The translations under genes and the position numbers were made by a program. From positions 86,717 to 150,716 of the forward strand of contig WTPW01000678.1 in the NCBI GenBank assembly GCA_009809945.1: 64,000 nucleotides of DNA, given 5' to 3'. Shown here piece by piece: positions 46,307-58,475 of this stretch (its first letter is position 1; every line of letters begins with the position of its first letter). Under the pieces are notes generated by a model. That model ran no database searches. It was not told the DNA's origin and saw only the letters and a list, made by a program, of their open reading frames with translations. Origin of the DNA: Gigaspora margarita (lineage: Eukaryota; Glomeromycota; Glomeromycetes; Diversisporales; Gigasporaceae).

Positions 46307-48916
46307 ACGGTTATGTTGATTAGTACCAAAGTTGGGTTTACCAGATCTAAAAGACCGACAAGTCTTAAAAGTTTTGTTGATCATTTAAGACTTAAATGAG
46401 ATATCGGTACTATCAGTGATATCGGTGATTTATGTAATAAAGTAGCTAAAGGAGCTTTAGTAGCTTTAAGAGCTAAAGTAGCGATATAACCTATAGTTCT
46501 GTCTAATTAATTAATTGATATAATAAAGACCTTGCACCCTAAGAGAAAAGAATTGTTGGTGATTTCGAATAAATTATTCCCCCACATTCACCAAATAAAC
46601 TAACGATCTACTAATAAGTGGCATAGTAGACAATCTTTCACCTGTATTGCTTGTGCACATGATAATGCTATTATGCTGTTTGGCTGTTTCTCAACGTACT
46701 GAGGACCACCGTGGTTGTTGTTTTCCAGTATCCTGACGTACTGTGGATACTGTGGATATTGTGGTTGATTATTGTTGTGAGTTACCCTGAAGTATCGACA
46801 ACCGAAACCTTGACCTATTCACTCGCGAATATAACACGCTTCCGATATGGTTGTCTGGTTTGGTTTGGTTTGTGTGTGTTGGTGTTTGGTTGTCCCGGAA
46901 GACCCGTAGTGCCAGTCTCAATAGATACGGAGAAATTTTACCATCTAAGCAAAATACCTCTAGGTTGGATCTTTTGGATTATTTTGCATAGTAGCTGTTT
47001 GACTTCACTGAAGATAGAGACATTCTTAATTTTCATTTTTTTTTTACTTGTGAAATGTTACATTTTTAAAAAGTACTCTAAACTGTATAAATACAATTGT
47101 AAATGATTGACCAATCAGAAGAAAATTATCCAATAGTGATATTGGGGTCTTTGCCTTGAAAATCGAATTATGAGACATAGTAAATATATGAACCATACTT
47201 GATTTTCAATGCAAAGACCATTTATTAATTTGGACCCAGCGCTAGTGCTAATAGTGCTAATATCATGGGACCGACAAATTTTTGCGCCATGTAGAATAGT
47301 TACCGTAAATTGCCGTGTGCAAAATCCCCAAATAGTGAACCTTGTGATGATCTTCATGATAACACTTCACATGATTAATAATTCGGCCTAAGTTAGTGTT
47401 AGTGTTATGTTAGGTGATAATATCGTTTAGGCTAATTTTGTTAGTTAGTAAGCATGATTTCACGTGATGTGATTATCACAGGGTTCATTGTTCTTGAAGT
47501 GTCCTGAATTTAAAAAATTAAATAGATTAAAAAATAGGTAAAAGCAATGAATAAAAAGCAAAAAAAAAAAGACGAAGAAAATAAATTGACGCGCTTGCCT
47601 AATACAAAATACCCTTAATAAATTAAGACTTCAGTAAAATCAGTCGATATTATCTTTATACTGTTTTTACATTTCATATCGTATTGGAAATAACGAAGAT
47701 ATCTCAATGACCTCCATAAAATTCCATAATATTTTTTATTTCGTTTCTACAGATTTGTAAATTAAATAAAATAATCTTCATCAAATTTATTTGGAGATTA
47801 TCGAGATATTTTCATTTGATATTCGCTTATAATTTAAAATGTCTATCACATAAAGGTGCGCTAATTTTTTTAAAAACTTTAAATGTAGATATCTTAATAA
47901 TCATCTAATAAAAAGTTCTACCGAATTTAATTAGGCTGTTTTTGAGTAAGACCCTAGCGTCACCAACTTAAAAAACTTCGCTAAAAAATTTTTCGCAGTT
48001 AAATTAGGCTTAGGGTTTGCTATTAAGTTAGGTTAGAAGCTACTTTGCTAAACAAAAATTTCGGAAGGAAAACTTTTTGTTAATGTGCAGTAAGCAGTTT
48101 CATAGAAAAATGTTAATTTATGGACGATTTTTTGGTTTTGTTTTGATTTTTTGCGTTTCTTCGCGTTACACTGATCTCGAAATATGATTGGCTAGCGAAA
48201 TAGTAGCGAAATTTTTTAGGGTGGTGATGCTAGGGTGGTTGTTATCGAGGTAACTTCGCTTTAAGTTGTATCATAATTTACAATATCTACGTATCAAATA
48301 AAAGTTCAGCAGATTTTTTTTATAATATAATCGAAGATATCTCGGCAACCGCCTGATGAAATTTGATGAATTTTTTTATTTTATTTTGACATATTTGGAA
48401 TAAGATGATTATTGAGATATCTTCATTTAAAAGTATATCATAATTCATAATTTAAACCTTTTTTCAAGTAGAAACGCAGCTAATTTTAACTTAAATAAAG
48501 GGATCTCGGCAATCGCTTAATGATTTATTCTACAAATTCATAAAAGCAAATCAAAAAATTTTAATCTGATTTCTTTAGGTAGCTGTCAAGGTATCTATGT
48601 TTTTAAAGTTTTTAAAAAATTTTAAGAATGATGTATTGAGTTTTTTATGATTTTATTGTCTGGAACCGAAGCTAAGTTACACCAACAGATTTAAGAAAAA
48701 AATTGTCGAAAAAACTATGATTTATTATTATTATTTTTTTTTTTAAAAAAAAAGAGCCCATTAAAAAAATTATTATATACATTAAATTGTCTGTTATAAA
48801 GTATTTTTCTTTGCAGTAAAAAATTATTAGTTCATTGAGCAATTCTTAAATTGTTTTTTTATAAACAAAAATAAATTAAATCATTAAGTTTTTTTTTTTT
48901 TTTTTAAAAAAAAAAA
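46307..48916. other. Intergenic with degenerate repeats
   Basis: 46420-46490 has RTAGCTAAAGNAGCTTTAG motifs. A forward frame at 46711-47106 (131 codons) is Trp/Ile/Val-rich with no domain or signal-peptide logic, and I do not call it. At 47140-47220 GGTCTTTGCCTTGAAAATC is mirrored by GATTTTCAATGCAAAGACC, a small hairpin element. From 47690 to 48640 about six loose copies of a GATATCTCNGCAACCNCTNA plus TTTGATGAATTTTTT block recur at 90-200 base intervals. 48890-48916 is a T-run/A-run hairpin. Confidence 0.5.
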
Positions 48917-49036
48917 AGTCAATTAAGTAATAGTTTTATTAATTTTATAAATAAGTCAATTAAGTAATAGTTTTATTAATTTTATAAATAAGTCAATTAA
49001 GTAATAGTTTTATTAATTTTATAAATAAGTCAATTA
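48917..49036. repeat. 37 bp minisatellite, three copies
   Basis: AGTCAATTAAGTAATAGTTT begins units at 48917, 48954 and 48991 with an exact 37-base period and no differences; a 9-base partial unit starts at 49028. The perfect identity suggests recent expansion. Confidence 0.9.
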
Positions 49037-49754
49037 ATAAATAACATAATTGAGAAATGACGCAGAATAGATATAAGAAGTCAAGGATTGCTGGATTGAT
49101 AAGTGAAATAAAGATATCGATAATTTAATGTAAGATAGAACTCTGAACTTATGAACCCATATGTACAACCTTATGATGAATTCTTTTTGATAGACTAAAA
49201 AAAAAATTGAAGGAGAGATTTGGATTAGCGCTACCTGTTGTGCTGATATAATTAAGCCCACAAATCTTCCAATTGCATGTAATTTCGGATTAGATTATGA
49301 GGCATTTGTGACTTCTCTTAATTTATTATGATAAATGTAGGGCTCAAAGTTTATAATTCAAATTTTTATTTTTGTTTTTTTTTTTCGTTTGATCATATAC
49401 GTATCCAAACCAAAAAAATTTTTTTTAAAAAATAATTTAGGCTGTTAAAATTTGATTATTAGGTTAACATCAATATTTTGGGTTCTTGCGTGGTGGATGG
49501 GGAGGTAATTTAAACAAACACATATGTGCATGTGCTCAGGAATATTTAATTAAAACTCATTGGTCAGCTTTAATTACATTGTTTTGAAGTTTATGCTGTG
49601 TTGTGATTGACTTGCTTAATTCGGGGGAACTATTAACCGAGAGGGGAGATGACGTTTCCTAATAATTAATTTTGAACAGCCTTATGTTGAATCGATATGC
49701 CAGAAACTAAACGATTAAAAAAACTAAAATAAATTGTTGCTTAAAATATTTACA

Positions 49755-49905
49755 TAAGGCCGCTCCAAATTGATTCTTCGTTAAACATAATATAAAATAG
49801 TCCGTAAGGGTGGGAGGATGGTATAAAATATAAAAAATATAAAAAGACAATACTACAATTTGATTGAGGATGATGTTAAACAAGAATTAAATTTGTCTGG
49901 CCTTA
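49755..49905. mobile_element. MITE related to family G, 151 bp
   Basis: The ends TAAGGCCGCTCCAAATTGAT and, inverted, TTAAATTTGTCTGGCCTTA match imperfectly over about 31 bases, through GTTAAACAT. The body is a GGGTGGGAGGATGGTATAAA segment. The target duplication is not clear. The preceding stretch 49037-49754 has no gene. Confidence 0.7.
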
Positions 49906-51762
49906 TTGCATAGTACTTAAAGTAACAGTAAAATGGTTACTATATGCCTCAAAGAATTATTAGACCAATATGAAATGAAAAATATAGGCAAAATTATTTA
50001 GCACGGATATATAGTTTATCACTTTGGGTGATATATTACTGATTCGGGTAATAAGCAATAATGTCCGGGAGTTTAAAAGTTTGTAAATAAACAATCTAAG
50101 TTATTAGAAATTTACCGCATTATCATAATCAGTTTTTTAATTATAGTAATTCATTTAATTGAACCATTCAAATTCAAAAGATTTTGTCAATATCATTTAA
50201 ACTTACAGTGGTTTATGCTAATTTCATATTAAGTATTCTGCGTTTTATTTTGAATATATGCACGTAATTTCGAACGCATTATACTTGGAATTTTCGAATA
50301 ATACACAAATATACACATGCATTATGTATAAGTTATTTCTAGAGAAACCTGCAAATTTATGTATGTTAAAAGTTTTTCCTTATGGAATTCATTAAGTGGG
50401 CTTGGAAAAGGGGCGAAATTGACAAAAAAAATTTTTGTGAAGAAAATTTTTTTGTCACTTTCCTAACACCAAGTCTAAGGATTTGTAGGTCTGTATGCAA
50501 AATTAAATTGATTTTAACCTTATATAGAGTGCACGTTTTTTTTTTGTATACATTAAAGATTTTAACGCCAAACAAGGCAAAGAGTAATTGTAATTAAAAT
50601 ATGTAAAAGGCATTTAATAGAAATATTTGAAATTCATAAATTTTATGCCAAATAAACATTTATTTTTACCAATCAAGTCGAATATTTTTTTCCCCAATTT
50701 CGAACTTGAAGAAAATTTAAGCACGACATACGCAAGTATGCAAAAATTTATGTACGTACGAACGTATAGGGGTAGCATAAATACTGCATTTATGCAGGTA
50801 GAGTTAGAGTTACCTTTTTGATGCTTTAGCTAGGTTTTTACATATTTAGAATCAAGAATATAACTTATGCATATGTGGATCAATACATGAACGAACTGCC
50901 TTAAAGGGTACCTTTTTGATGCAATTATGTTTAAAAATTATATAGAAGTCAAGAATGTAATTTATGCAGTATGTGAATCATATATTGAAATTAACTCCGC
51001 TTTAGCCGACCCCTTTAAGGGCAATAAATATTTCAATGCATATACTGTATTTACGCATAATGAAAATTCGATAGATAATGAACAAGTTTTTAATATTAAA
51101 TTTAAATTTTGATACATGGTTATATTTTATTAATTATAAAAAACTTGGAAAACATCATTCTATTCCTAGAAACTTCGGCTTGTAATATTTAAGTACCGCC
51201 AAAAGAAAATTTATCATCGGTATTTTAAATGCACATATTCGAAAGCAATAATCAAAACTCCGAAGACATATTTTTCCTTGGTAAAAGTTTTCCCTTAGTA
51301 GCACCCATATAATGTATTAAATTCAATGGCATAAATTCAAAATGCATAAATGCATGTTACATTATAATGCAAACTTTAATGTAAAATAATGTAGAGAATA
51401 ATTTTTAATGCATTAAAAGTTTTTAAGAGTTTTTCATGCATATGGCGTAATGCAATGATTAACTTATTACAATGTTGTGTACAAACAAATAATTATTTGT
51501 TTTTTTTTTTTACTTTTCGCGCTCTATCTATACTAATTGTTCATTCGTCAAAGACTGGTCCCTACATATGCATTTAAAGGTTTACTATATCTTGACGATG
51601 TTTAAATTAATTATGTCAATGTATGCAAGGTTTAATTAAGTAATGCCAGTATATGCATGTCAATTAATTTTTTCTAATTTAAGTTATTTTAAAAAAGAAA
51701 TCTCTTTAACGAATAATCAATGTAAAATAGGATTCGTATTTAACATTATTCCAAGATTTCTC
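49906..51762. other. Upstream intergenic region of the secreted-protein gene
   Basis: No gene. A 98-base duplication with TACCTTTTTGATGC starts at 50811 and 50909. ATGCAT/TAATGC motifs are frequent from 50730 to 51480 (for example AATGCATAAATGCATG at 51347), more than elsewhere in the window, and might be regulatory or repeat debris. Short ORFs (50627-50821, 50927-51112) have no supporting features. Confidence 0.4.
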
Positions 51763-51770
51763 TATATAAG
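51763..51770 (+). promoter_or_regulatory. TATA box of the secreted-protein gene
   Basis: TATATAAG lies 137 bases before the ATG, followed about 30 bases later by a C/T-rich segment (TTCTCCAGCTCTGCACG) suited to a transcription start near 51795. The predicted 5' leader of ~110 bases is A/T-rich and has no ATG before 51907. Confidence 0.6.
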
Positions 51771-51906
51771 TGAGACCTTTGGAACTTCTCCAGCTCTGCA
51801 CGAATTGTTCGTTTCTTAAAAACAATTTGCCTAAGATCAAATCTATAATAATAAAAAAAAAATTTTTTTTATAAAAAAATATTCATTAAGCAAATTCTTT
51901 TAAACC

Positions 51907-52747
51907 ATGAAGTTCAACATTGCTACCGTATCTTTGATCCTCCTCGCTGCCAGTACTTTGGCCGTTCCAACTCCATCAGGTAACTAATTTATAACATTAT
52001 TTGATTATACTTATTATGGTCGCATACAGACAACTTACTTATTATCACTATCGCAATTGAAAAGACAACACCAATGACTTGGCTCTTGAAAAGCGTGGTC
52101 ACTACCAAGAAGCAGTAAAAGGAGAAAAAAACGAAAAGAATGTGAAAAATGTTCACAAGAAACAGACTGAAAAAGAAAAGACCAACAAAAAAGCTCATGC
52201 GAAATCTAAACATGTAGACGCTGAAGAAGAAAAGGCTGAATTGACCCACAAAAATAAACAGAAGCATAAGAAACAAGCTGAAAAACAAGTGAAACATGAC
52301 AAAACAAAACATAAGCATGATGAAGTTAATAAGCACCACAATGATCTGAAATTGGACCATGCTGAATCTAATAAACAACATGGATCAAAGAAACATCAAG
52401 AGGCTGAAATTACAAATAAACATGGTCATGCGAAATACAAACAAAGTGAAGAGAATTATGGTTCTGAGAATATGCAACACACCAAAGCGCATTTGAAACA
52501 AGATTCATACAACGAGCAACATGACAAAAAGAAGCAGGTCAAGGATCATGCGAAAACTAAACACGTAAAACAACATGAAGAATCGAATGAAAAGAAAGCT
52601 AAAATTGGTGCCAAGAAAGTTCACAGCCACGAAAAGGAATTGAAAGTTAATGAAAAGAAGGATAAAAAGGTTCATAAGGCCGAGAAAGTTCATGAAAAAC
52701 AAAAGAAACATCAAAAAGTCGAAGGAGTAAAGAAAGCAAAATACTAA
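51907..52747 (+). CDS. Secreted Lys/His-rich repeat protein (effector candidate)
   Basis: Exon 1 is 51907-51979 and exon 2 is 52065-52747, with an 85-base GTAACT...AAAAG intron in phase 1; the joined frame encodes 251 residues. Residues 1-19 (MKFNIATVSLILLAASTLA) are a clear signal peptide. A propeptide ends at Lys34-Arg35 (LALEKR), a Kex2-type site, leaving a mature chain from Gly36. The mature part is extremely hydrophilic, roughly 30% Lys and over 10% His, with no Cys or Trp, and has imperfect repeats around HAKSKH (69-74), HAKYKQ (146) and HAKTKH (186). Several Lys-rich clusters could act as nuclear or nucleic-acid/metal-binding patches. It is probably secreted; function unknown. AATAAA-like signals lie at 52979-52986. 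Confidence 0.85.
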
Positions 52748-53129
52748 GAAAGGAGAAAGAAAGAAGACGAGCATTGTGAAAAAAAATAATAATATAATTA
52801 AGATAAAGATATAATGACTAAATTTGAAGCCTTAGTTAAATATTTCATAATACTGTAGTGAATATTAATTTGAGAAATCTTGATAGAATTTGTTAGATAT
52901 TATTATAATCTAATTATAGACCTAATCCCATTATATTACTCTAAGTAATCTAATGTTTCTAATCTCATAATCTGATAATTAATAAAAATATTATATAACA
53001 ATTTTGTCGCTTAGCTACTGGCCAGTGATTATTCTAAATAAATCGTTTCATTCTTAGCAATTTTCTAAAAGTTGCACCACTAATAATCATTTCATCAACA
53101 AAATTTCTTATAAATATAATACCCTAATA

Positions 53130-53226
53130 CAGTCAAACCTCGATATAATCACCAGTTAGGTGACTATATAAAGGTCAAACGATATAGATTACATATAATT
53201 AGTGTGATTATATCAAGGTTGAGACT
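53130..53226. mobile_element. Pogo-like MITE, ~97 bp
   Basis: The left end CAGTCAAACCTCGATATAAT follows TA (53128-53129); the right end, inverted, is GTGATTATATCAAGGTTGAG. Same class as 15423-15608. It lies about 380 bases downstream of the secreted-protein stop codon. 52748-53129 holds that gene's 3' region and nothing else. Confidence 0.75.
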
Positions 53227-53286
53227 ATATCAAAAATGACTAACGACTATTTGCATTAAATAAATATAAACGTACCAGTACGGGCA

Positions 53287-54170
53287 ATCCCCAAAATTCC
53301 TGGTCGGATTTAGGTCGGCATTTAGCCCAAGCGGCTGGGACCCGTAAAATTTTAGTTTTAAAAATTCAAATTTTTTTCTGACAATAACAAAAAATTTGGG
53401 CAAAATTTAGTTTAAATTTAATAAATTTTAGATAAATTTTGATTTAATTTAATTAAATTTAGATAAATTTTGACTTAAATTTGATAAAATTTTGATAAAT
53501 TCTGATTTAATTTAGAAAATTTCATAAGTTCATTCTTTTGAAGAATGTATTATAAGAACAAAGCTTGTAATTTGATTTAATGCAATATAAAAATGATTAG
53601 AAATCAAATCGCACTAGTCACATCTCTAGATCACGGTATCAATATTCAATACAAACTAGTCAGGTTTTGTATAAAATTTTATTAAAAATAAAACACGTAT
53701 CACTAGGGATAGTCAAATCAAAGTTCTTTTGATTTACCGCACAGGCTCGCACTATGGTAGTTTGCTGCTAATACGGGCCAGAATTGTGAAATTCCGAAAT
53801 ATTCCGAAATTCCAAAATATTCCGCATGCGCAGTCTCATTTCTACGATATTTTTAGAAAGTTTTGGTTAAATTTGAAAATTTTAGATATAAATTCTCTAA
53901 AATTTAAAAATTTTAGATATAAATTCTCTAAAATTTAAAAATTTTAGAAAATTTTAGTTGATACTTGAAATTTTAGATTTTTTGTGAAAATTTTAGATCT
54001 AAAATTTTACGGGTCCCAGCCAAGCGGTTAGTAGGTTGATAGCCAAATTATCAGCTGGGCACTTTTCACTTAATGAACGGCTACAATTTTATTAGCAAAT
54101 TTTTAGTGATCCGGGCAAAATTGAACATTGCCGGCCCTGCCGACCAGAATTTCGACTAGGAATTTGGGAT
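53287..54170. mobile_element. TIR element Q, copy 1, split by a MITE
   Basis: The ends ATCCCCAAAATTCCTGGTCG and, inverted, GACCAGAATTTCGACTAGGA with AATTTGGGA match over about 33 bases. Without the nested 685 bp MITE it is only about 190 bases. A second copy is at 54343-54565. Confidence 0.7.
53335..54019. mobile_element. 685 bp hAT-like MITE nested in Q
   Basis: The ends CTGGGACCCGTAAAATTTTA and, inverted, TAAAATTTTACGGGTCCCAG are perfect over 20 bases. A perfect 8 bp duplication, CCAAGCGG, flanks it (53327-53334, 54020-54027). Subterminal zones are packed with AAATTTTAGATAAATTTTGA motifs in both orientations. The middle (53620-53830) is mixed, non-coding. Confidence 0.92.
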
Positions 54171-55014
54171 GGTAAATGACTTTAAATGACCCAAATGACT
54201 CAAATGACAAATGACCATTCATTGGTCATTTCACGACTGAAATGACTTAAGAAGGCCATTTAACTCTGGTAATTGATTATCTAATAACTTTTAGCCAATC
54301 ATGTTATCCAATAAATATTATTACACGTGATAAATGAACTCATCCCCAAAATTCCGGGTCGGAATAATTCGGAGTGCATCGGAATCATGGTCGGCTGGAT
54401 CGGAATTGATCAATTTTCCCCAAGATCATAAAAAATTTTACTAATAAATCATATCCATTCATTAAGTAAAAAAATACCCTGCTGATAATTTTGCTATAGA
54501 ATCTGCTAACAACTTGGGCTAAACGCCGACTTAGATCCGACGTATCCAAACCGGAATTTTAGGGACCCTCCTGTAAAATTTTGATAAATGGCTGATGCCC
54601 CAAATGACCAATAGCTAAATAACTAGGTCATTTACCATATCTGTTGTAAAGCGACAATCCACGAATCATATCAGGTATAAAATGATTAAGAAAAAAACAC
54701 TAGACGAAAATAATGTATTTACTTTTTTAAAAAAAAAGTTCGTGAATAATAATTTACCGATTACAAAATTACATAAATCATTTTCAATTTTACAAATTGC
54801 ATGCCAATTAATAATTGACGTGATTGGTAGGATATTAACTCTATGTAAAATGGACCTAATGACCAAATGACCCTTGTCAATTAGAAATGACCGTAGTCAT
54901 TTGGCCATGAGTCATTTCCAAATGACCCAAAATTTGAATGACCTCAAATGACTGGTCATTTTAAGGTCATTTGAGGTCATTTAAAAATTGGCAAATGACC
55001 AGGCCATTTACCAT
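54169..55014. mobile_element. AAATGAC-repeat hAT-like element(s), with nested Q copy 2
   Basis: The ends GATGGTAAATGACTTTAAAT and, inverted, CAGGCCATTTACCATC. Subterminal arrays of AAATGACCCAAATGACTC (left) and GACCTCAAATGACTGGTC (right) are typical of hAT transposase-binding zones. A second inward end, CATTTACCATATCTG, at 54626 suggests two overlapping copies. Q copy 2 (ends ATCCCCAAAATTCCGGGTCG and GGAATTTTAGGGA) occupies 54343-54565. A diverged fragment is at 12870-12960. Confidence 0.65.
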
Positions 55015-55040
55015 CTCTGTCCTGCCGTAACTCATAAAAA

Positions 55041-55525
55041 TGTCACGAGACTACTGCGTCGGCTGTACCGAATGTGCCTCATGTGCCGGATGTGTCACAT
55101 GTGTCGGATGTGCTGCATGTGACAAGAGTGTCACATGTGACGGATGTGTCACATGTTGCAATTATGGCATAAGAGACTGATGTGATAGAAGTGGCATAAG
55201 TGATAGATCGAACACTTATGGCACAAGTGCCACATGTTCCTATTAGTCGATAGTTTCTTATAAATATGGCGAGATTCGCTCACTTTGTAGGCATGTTTGC
55301 CATGATATCTTAATATATTAAATAAAGGACACTATAATCGATTCTATAAATTACATCACACACTCTTTCGAATTGCCAAATCACAATAAACATAAGCCCT
55401 CTCGCTTATATAAATATTAACAACTATAACATACCACGGCACAGTTCGTGTCTCGCGCTCACGTGACTCCCTGTTATTAGTTGCTCCGTTAGCCTCGATT
55501 TCCGAGAGGTATTCTCAGGTTAACA
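55041..55525 (+). mobile_element. Solo LTR, copy 2 (~485 bp)
   Basis: Starts TGTCACGAGACTACTGCGTC and ends GAGGTATTCTCAGGTTAACA, so TG...CA as in LTRs. It has tandem TGTGCCGGATGTGTCACATG motifs (55080-55165), a TATAAATATGG box (55260), an AATAAAGGAC signal (55321), and GC-richer R/U5-like ends. Same orientation as copy 1, 9 kb away, but no retrotransposon coding sequence lies between, so these are two solo LTRs and not one element. No matching 5 bp duplication is visible. Confidence 0.75.
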
Positions 55526-55739
55526 CCGGTACGTATGTGCGTACCAATGAGAAATTGCAAAAAAAAAATTCGAACATGTGAATTAAGGTGCTTGAATATA
55601 TCCTAAAATCACATGATCCTGAACCTTAAATAAATATTTATTCCCCGGTTCTTATTTATACTTCTATACTATTTCTTCAGATTTCAGATTCGGAATTTTC
55701 ATAATTCTATTTGATTATATATCTTTTTATTACTTTTAA

Positions 55740-55865
55740 ATGCAATAAATGTCATTAAAGCGATAAATGACATTAATGCGATCGATTACACTAATGCAAT
55801 AAATGACATTAATGTGATAAATGCGACTAATGCAATTAATGGCATTAATGGAATTATTCGAATCA
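55740..55865. repeat. Short tandem repeats of TGCAATAAATGACATTAA
   Basis: About eight degenerate units of 12-18 bases alternate GATAAATGACATTAATGC and AATGCGATTAATG. The rest of 55526-56320 shows no gene. Confidence 0.7.
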
Positions 55866-56319
55866 ATTCATACGAAGTAACTAAATAAGGTAACGACCGG
55901 CTATTTACTATTTTGGGCTTGGGTCGAAATAATGCTAACTATACATTTTTGACTAAACATTTATATCTAAAACAAGAAACGCGTCGGGCAAATGCAGTGG
56001 CTATGCAAAATAGAATTAACTTTTGTGTATCAAAAAATTAGGATAGAATTTAGTGTAGGTAATTCTATAGCAAATTAGCGTGTTTTTTTTGTAACTACTT
56101 AATGCAATAATGTATTCTTATAAATTAAAATTTTTTTCATGTTTGCTAAAAAAATTATTTTACTCAAACCTATTCATCAAACTAACAAAGTTTAGGTATT
56201 CTTAGATGAATTTTAAACCCCTTTATTTAAAGATTCTTTATTATTTTTTTAATTCTTATAAATTCACCACATCACCAGCAATAACTTTATTGTATTAACT
56301 AACTATGAGTTATGTTGTA

Positions 56320-58275
56320 TTAAAATTGACATAATTTCTATTTGATTTACTGTTAAGTTAGTTTGTATTACTAATGCATGACATACGATATATATTGAAA
56401 TTATGTCAATATTTCTATCACAACTTATTGTAGTAATTTGTTACAAACCAGGACAAAAATTTCCCGAGGATATAATTTGCTTTTTTTGGCAAGGTTTTCC
56501 AAAATGGAACTTAGAAATGATAGTCGGCAGTAATGTTATTAAGCTTTTGAAGGTTTTATATTACGTGTATAACGAATACTAGCATTCTGCCCGTGCCTTC
56601 ACCACGGGAATATAAATTTAAGATGAAAATTTGACTAAAAAGTACATCAATTTGCAAACCGTAATAAATCAAATTAGGAATATTGCAAAACTATGCTAGT
56701 TTGCGTGGAAATTATAATAATTGCAACATTAGTTACTTTGAAATTTTGTTGCAGAACATGCTCATAATCCTATTGATTCAATTTATGGACAAAGGTCAAG
56801 TTAATTTGTGTTGAAATTATTGTAATTTCTATCATGTTACAATAAAAAATTTCATTACAAAACTTACTTGGCATATAATGTGTAGCTAAAAAAAGTTGTT
56901 GTCAAAGGACTTATTTGCCACCAAGCAACTTTAGTATCTAGTTATATGTTAGTTGCATTAAAATTATTATTATTGTAAAAAAAATTGTTACTATCTTGAA
57001 TTCTTGTTTCAAAATTCCCTCGCTATTCAGTGATCACCGTATTAAAGATGGGTGATGAAACTTTGATGATTGACGAAACTATTGATAATTGACGAAACTA
57101 TTGACGATAGACGAAACTATTGACGAAACTATGAACGAAACTATTGACGAAACTATTATAATTATAAAACAAAAAGATCGTTTCATAAAAACTTTATTTA
57201 TTTACTTTTTAAAATTTTGACAAGTGATACAGGTAAACTTCTGAATCATTGTTTTCATCTTCTACATTATTTAAATTTTCACTAATATCTTTGTTTACAT
57301 TACTAACACTATTTAAACTATTAATATCTTCATTATTTCCATAATACCATTTTATCAATGGTTCGTCTTGATGAAATTTGACGATTGACGAAACTGCCAA
57401 CAATTGCCGAAACTACTGATGATTGACGAATTTTGGCGAAATTAATTTGGTTAATAAAATATAAAATATAATTGACCCCTTTAGCAAGCTTCATCATGAC
57501 GACCTCTGGGTATTCTTAATCTTAAATTTCTTTCAAAGTTACTGCTTTTTCTTCATAATAAAGATTCATCAGTTCATACAAAAACATAATAATCATTTAT
57601 TTGACCACGAATTGTTTTCTATTAAATTGTCAGACCGTTATAAAAGTTAACTGCTAAAAATAACAAGCTCATAAAAAAATCAATTTTAGCTTTCCATTGA
57701 ATCTAAAGATGATTTTTTTCGTAGTTTCGTTCAACAGACTTATCTGATAGATCCGGGTAATCTATGCAAATCATCGGGAATATCGGATAACTGTGTAAAA
57801 ACTAATAGAACTAGGCGAAGAACAAAAAAATTTAATTCACATGATTCCTAAAGAAAACTCGCATTTAAACTTTTCCTTACATTTATTATACCCAAATGCT
57901 ATAGATTACTTACGAAATTTATGATTTTCCATGCGTTTCGTCATTCGTCACGAGTTTCGTCATTCGTCATCAGTTTAGTCATTCGTCATTTCGTCATTCG
58001 TCAATGATGAATGTTTTGTCATTCGTCAACCATCATTACACTGTATGTAGTTAAAATTGAGTCAATTTGCATTAAGGGCATTGTTAGTTACTGTAAAAAA
58101 TTTTATTACAAATCTTAGTCGTTGTTCCAGTGACATGCAGCATGTTATTATAGAATAAGGCATTGTGGTTTATATCGGTAATGGCTAAAAGGTGAATTAG
58201 TTTGTATTAAAGTTATCGTAATTTCTATCATGAATTACTATAAAAAATTCTGTTACAAACTTACACGCGATACAC
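56320..58275. repeat. Satellite S1 block, interrupted by a foldback
   Basis: Outside 57048-58035, units match those at 22200-23160: GTATTAAAATTGACATAATT, AAAAATTCTGTTACAAACTT, then AC(T/G)NNNTNCAGT. The two S1 blocks are 34 kb apart, one inside the 5.2 kb TA-flanked element and one not, so S1 is either a dispersed satellite or this block is a remnant of a second such element. Confidence 0.55.
57048..58035. mobile_element. ~1 kb foldback with GACGAA subterminal arrays
   Basis: The left end (GATGGGTGATGAAACTTTGA) carries seven ATTGACGAAACT repeats; the right end carries six TTCGTCATTCGTCA repeats in the opposite sense and closes with CGTCAACCATCATT. A second array lies inside at 57375-57450. 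No transposase frame; the reverse 64-codon frame at 57209-57403 is Asn/Asp-rich and unsupported. Likely a hAT-type non-autonomous element. Confidence 0.7.
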
Positions 58276-58289
58276 AGTTATAGATGGGT

Positions 58290-58475
58290 GTCTAAATTAT
58301 TTCTGGTTTAGTGTAAATAAAATTGCCAAAAATATTTTAGGCAGCCTAAACCATAAATAATTCCGGCTGCTGAAAGTAATTTTGGTTGCCGAAAATAATT
58401 AAATAATTTTAGGCTGAAAAAATATTTTCAGTTGCTGAAAATGTTTTTAAATGCTAAAAATATTTTCAGACGTCA
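58290..58475. repeat. Cluster of GCTGAAAATATTTT motifs
   Basis: About nine units such as GCTGAAAATNATTTTNGG and GCCGAAAATAATT, 15-25 bases long, in both orientations. Its ends could be a MITE (TCTAAATTATTTCTGGTTTA left), but I cannot fix them. 58476-59017 has nothing else. Confidence 0.5.

Noticed and set aside
46711..47106. 131-codon forward ORF
   Set aside because: It is rich in Trp, Ile and Val from GT-rich repeats (TGTGGATACTGTGGATATTG), has no recognisable domain, and lies in repeat-derived DNA just after an LTR.
52505..52774. Reverse Phe/Leu-rich ORFs over the secreted gene
   Set aside because: They are antisense shadows of the Lys-rich coding sequence; AAR codons read TTY/CTT in reverse.
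45670..55525. The two LTRs as ends of one 9.9 kb retrotransposon
   Set aside because: They share orientation, but no gag or pol sequence, primer-binding site or polypurine tract lies between them, and the interval contains a host gene and other elements.
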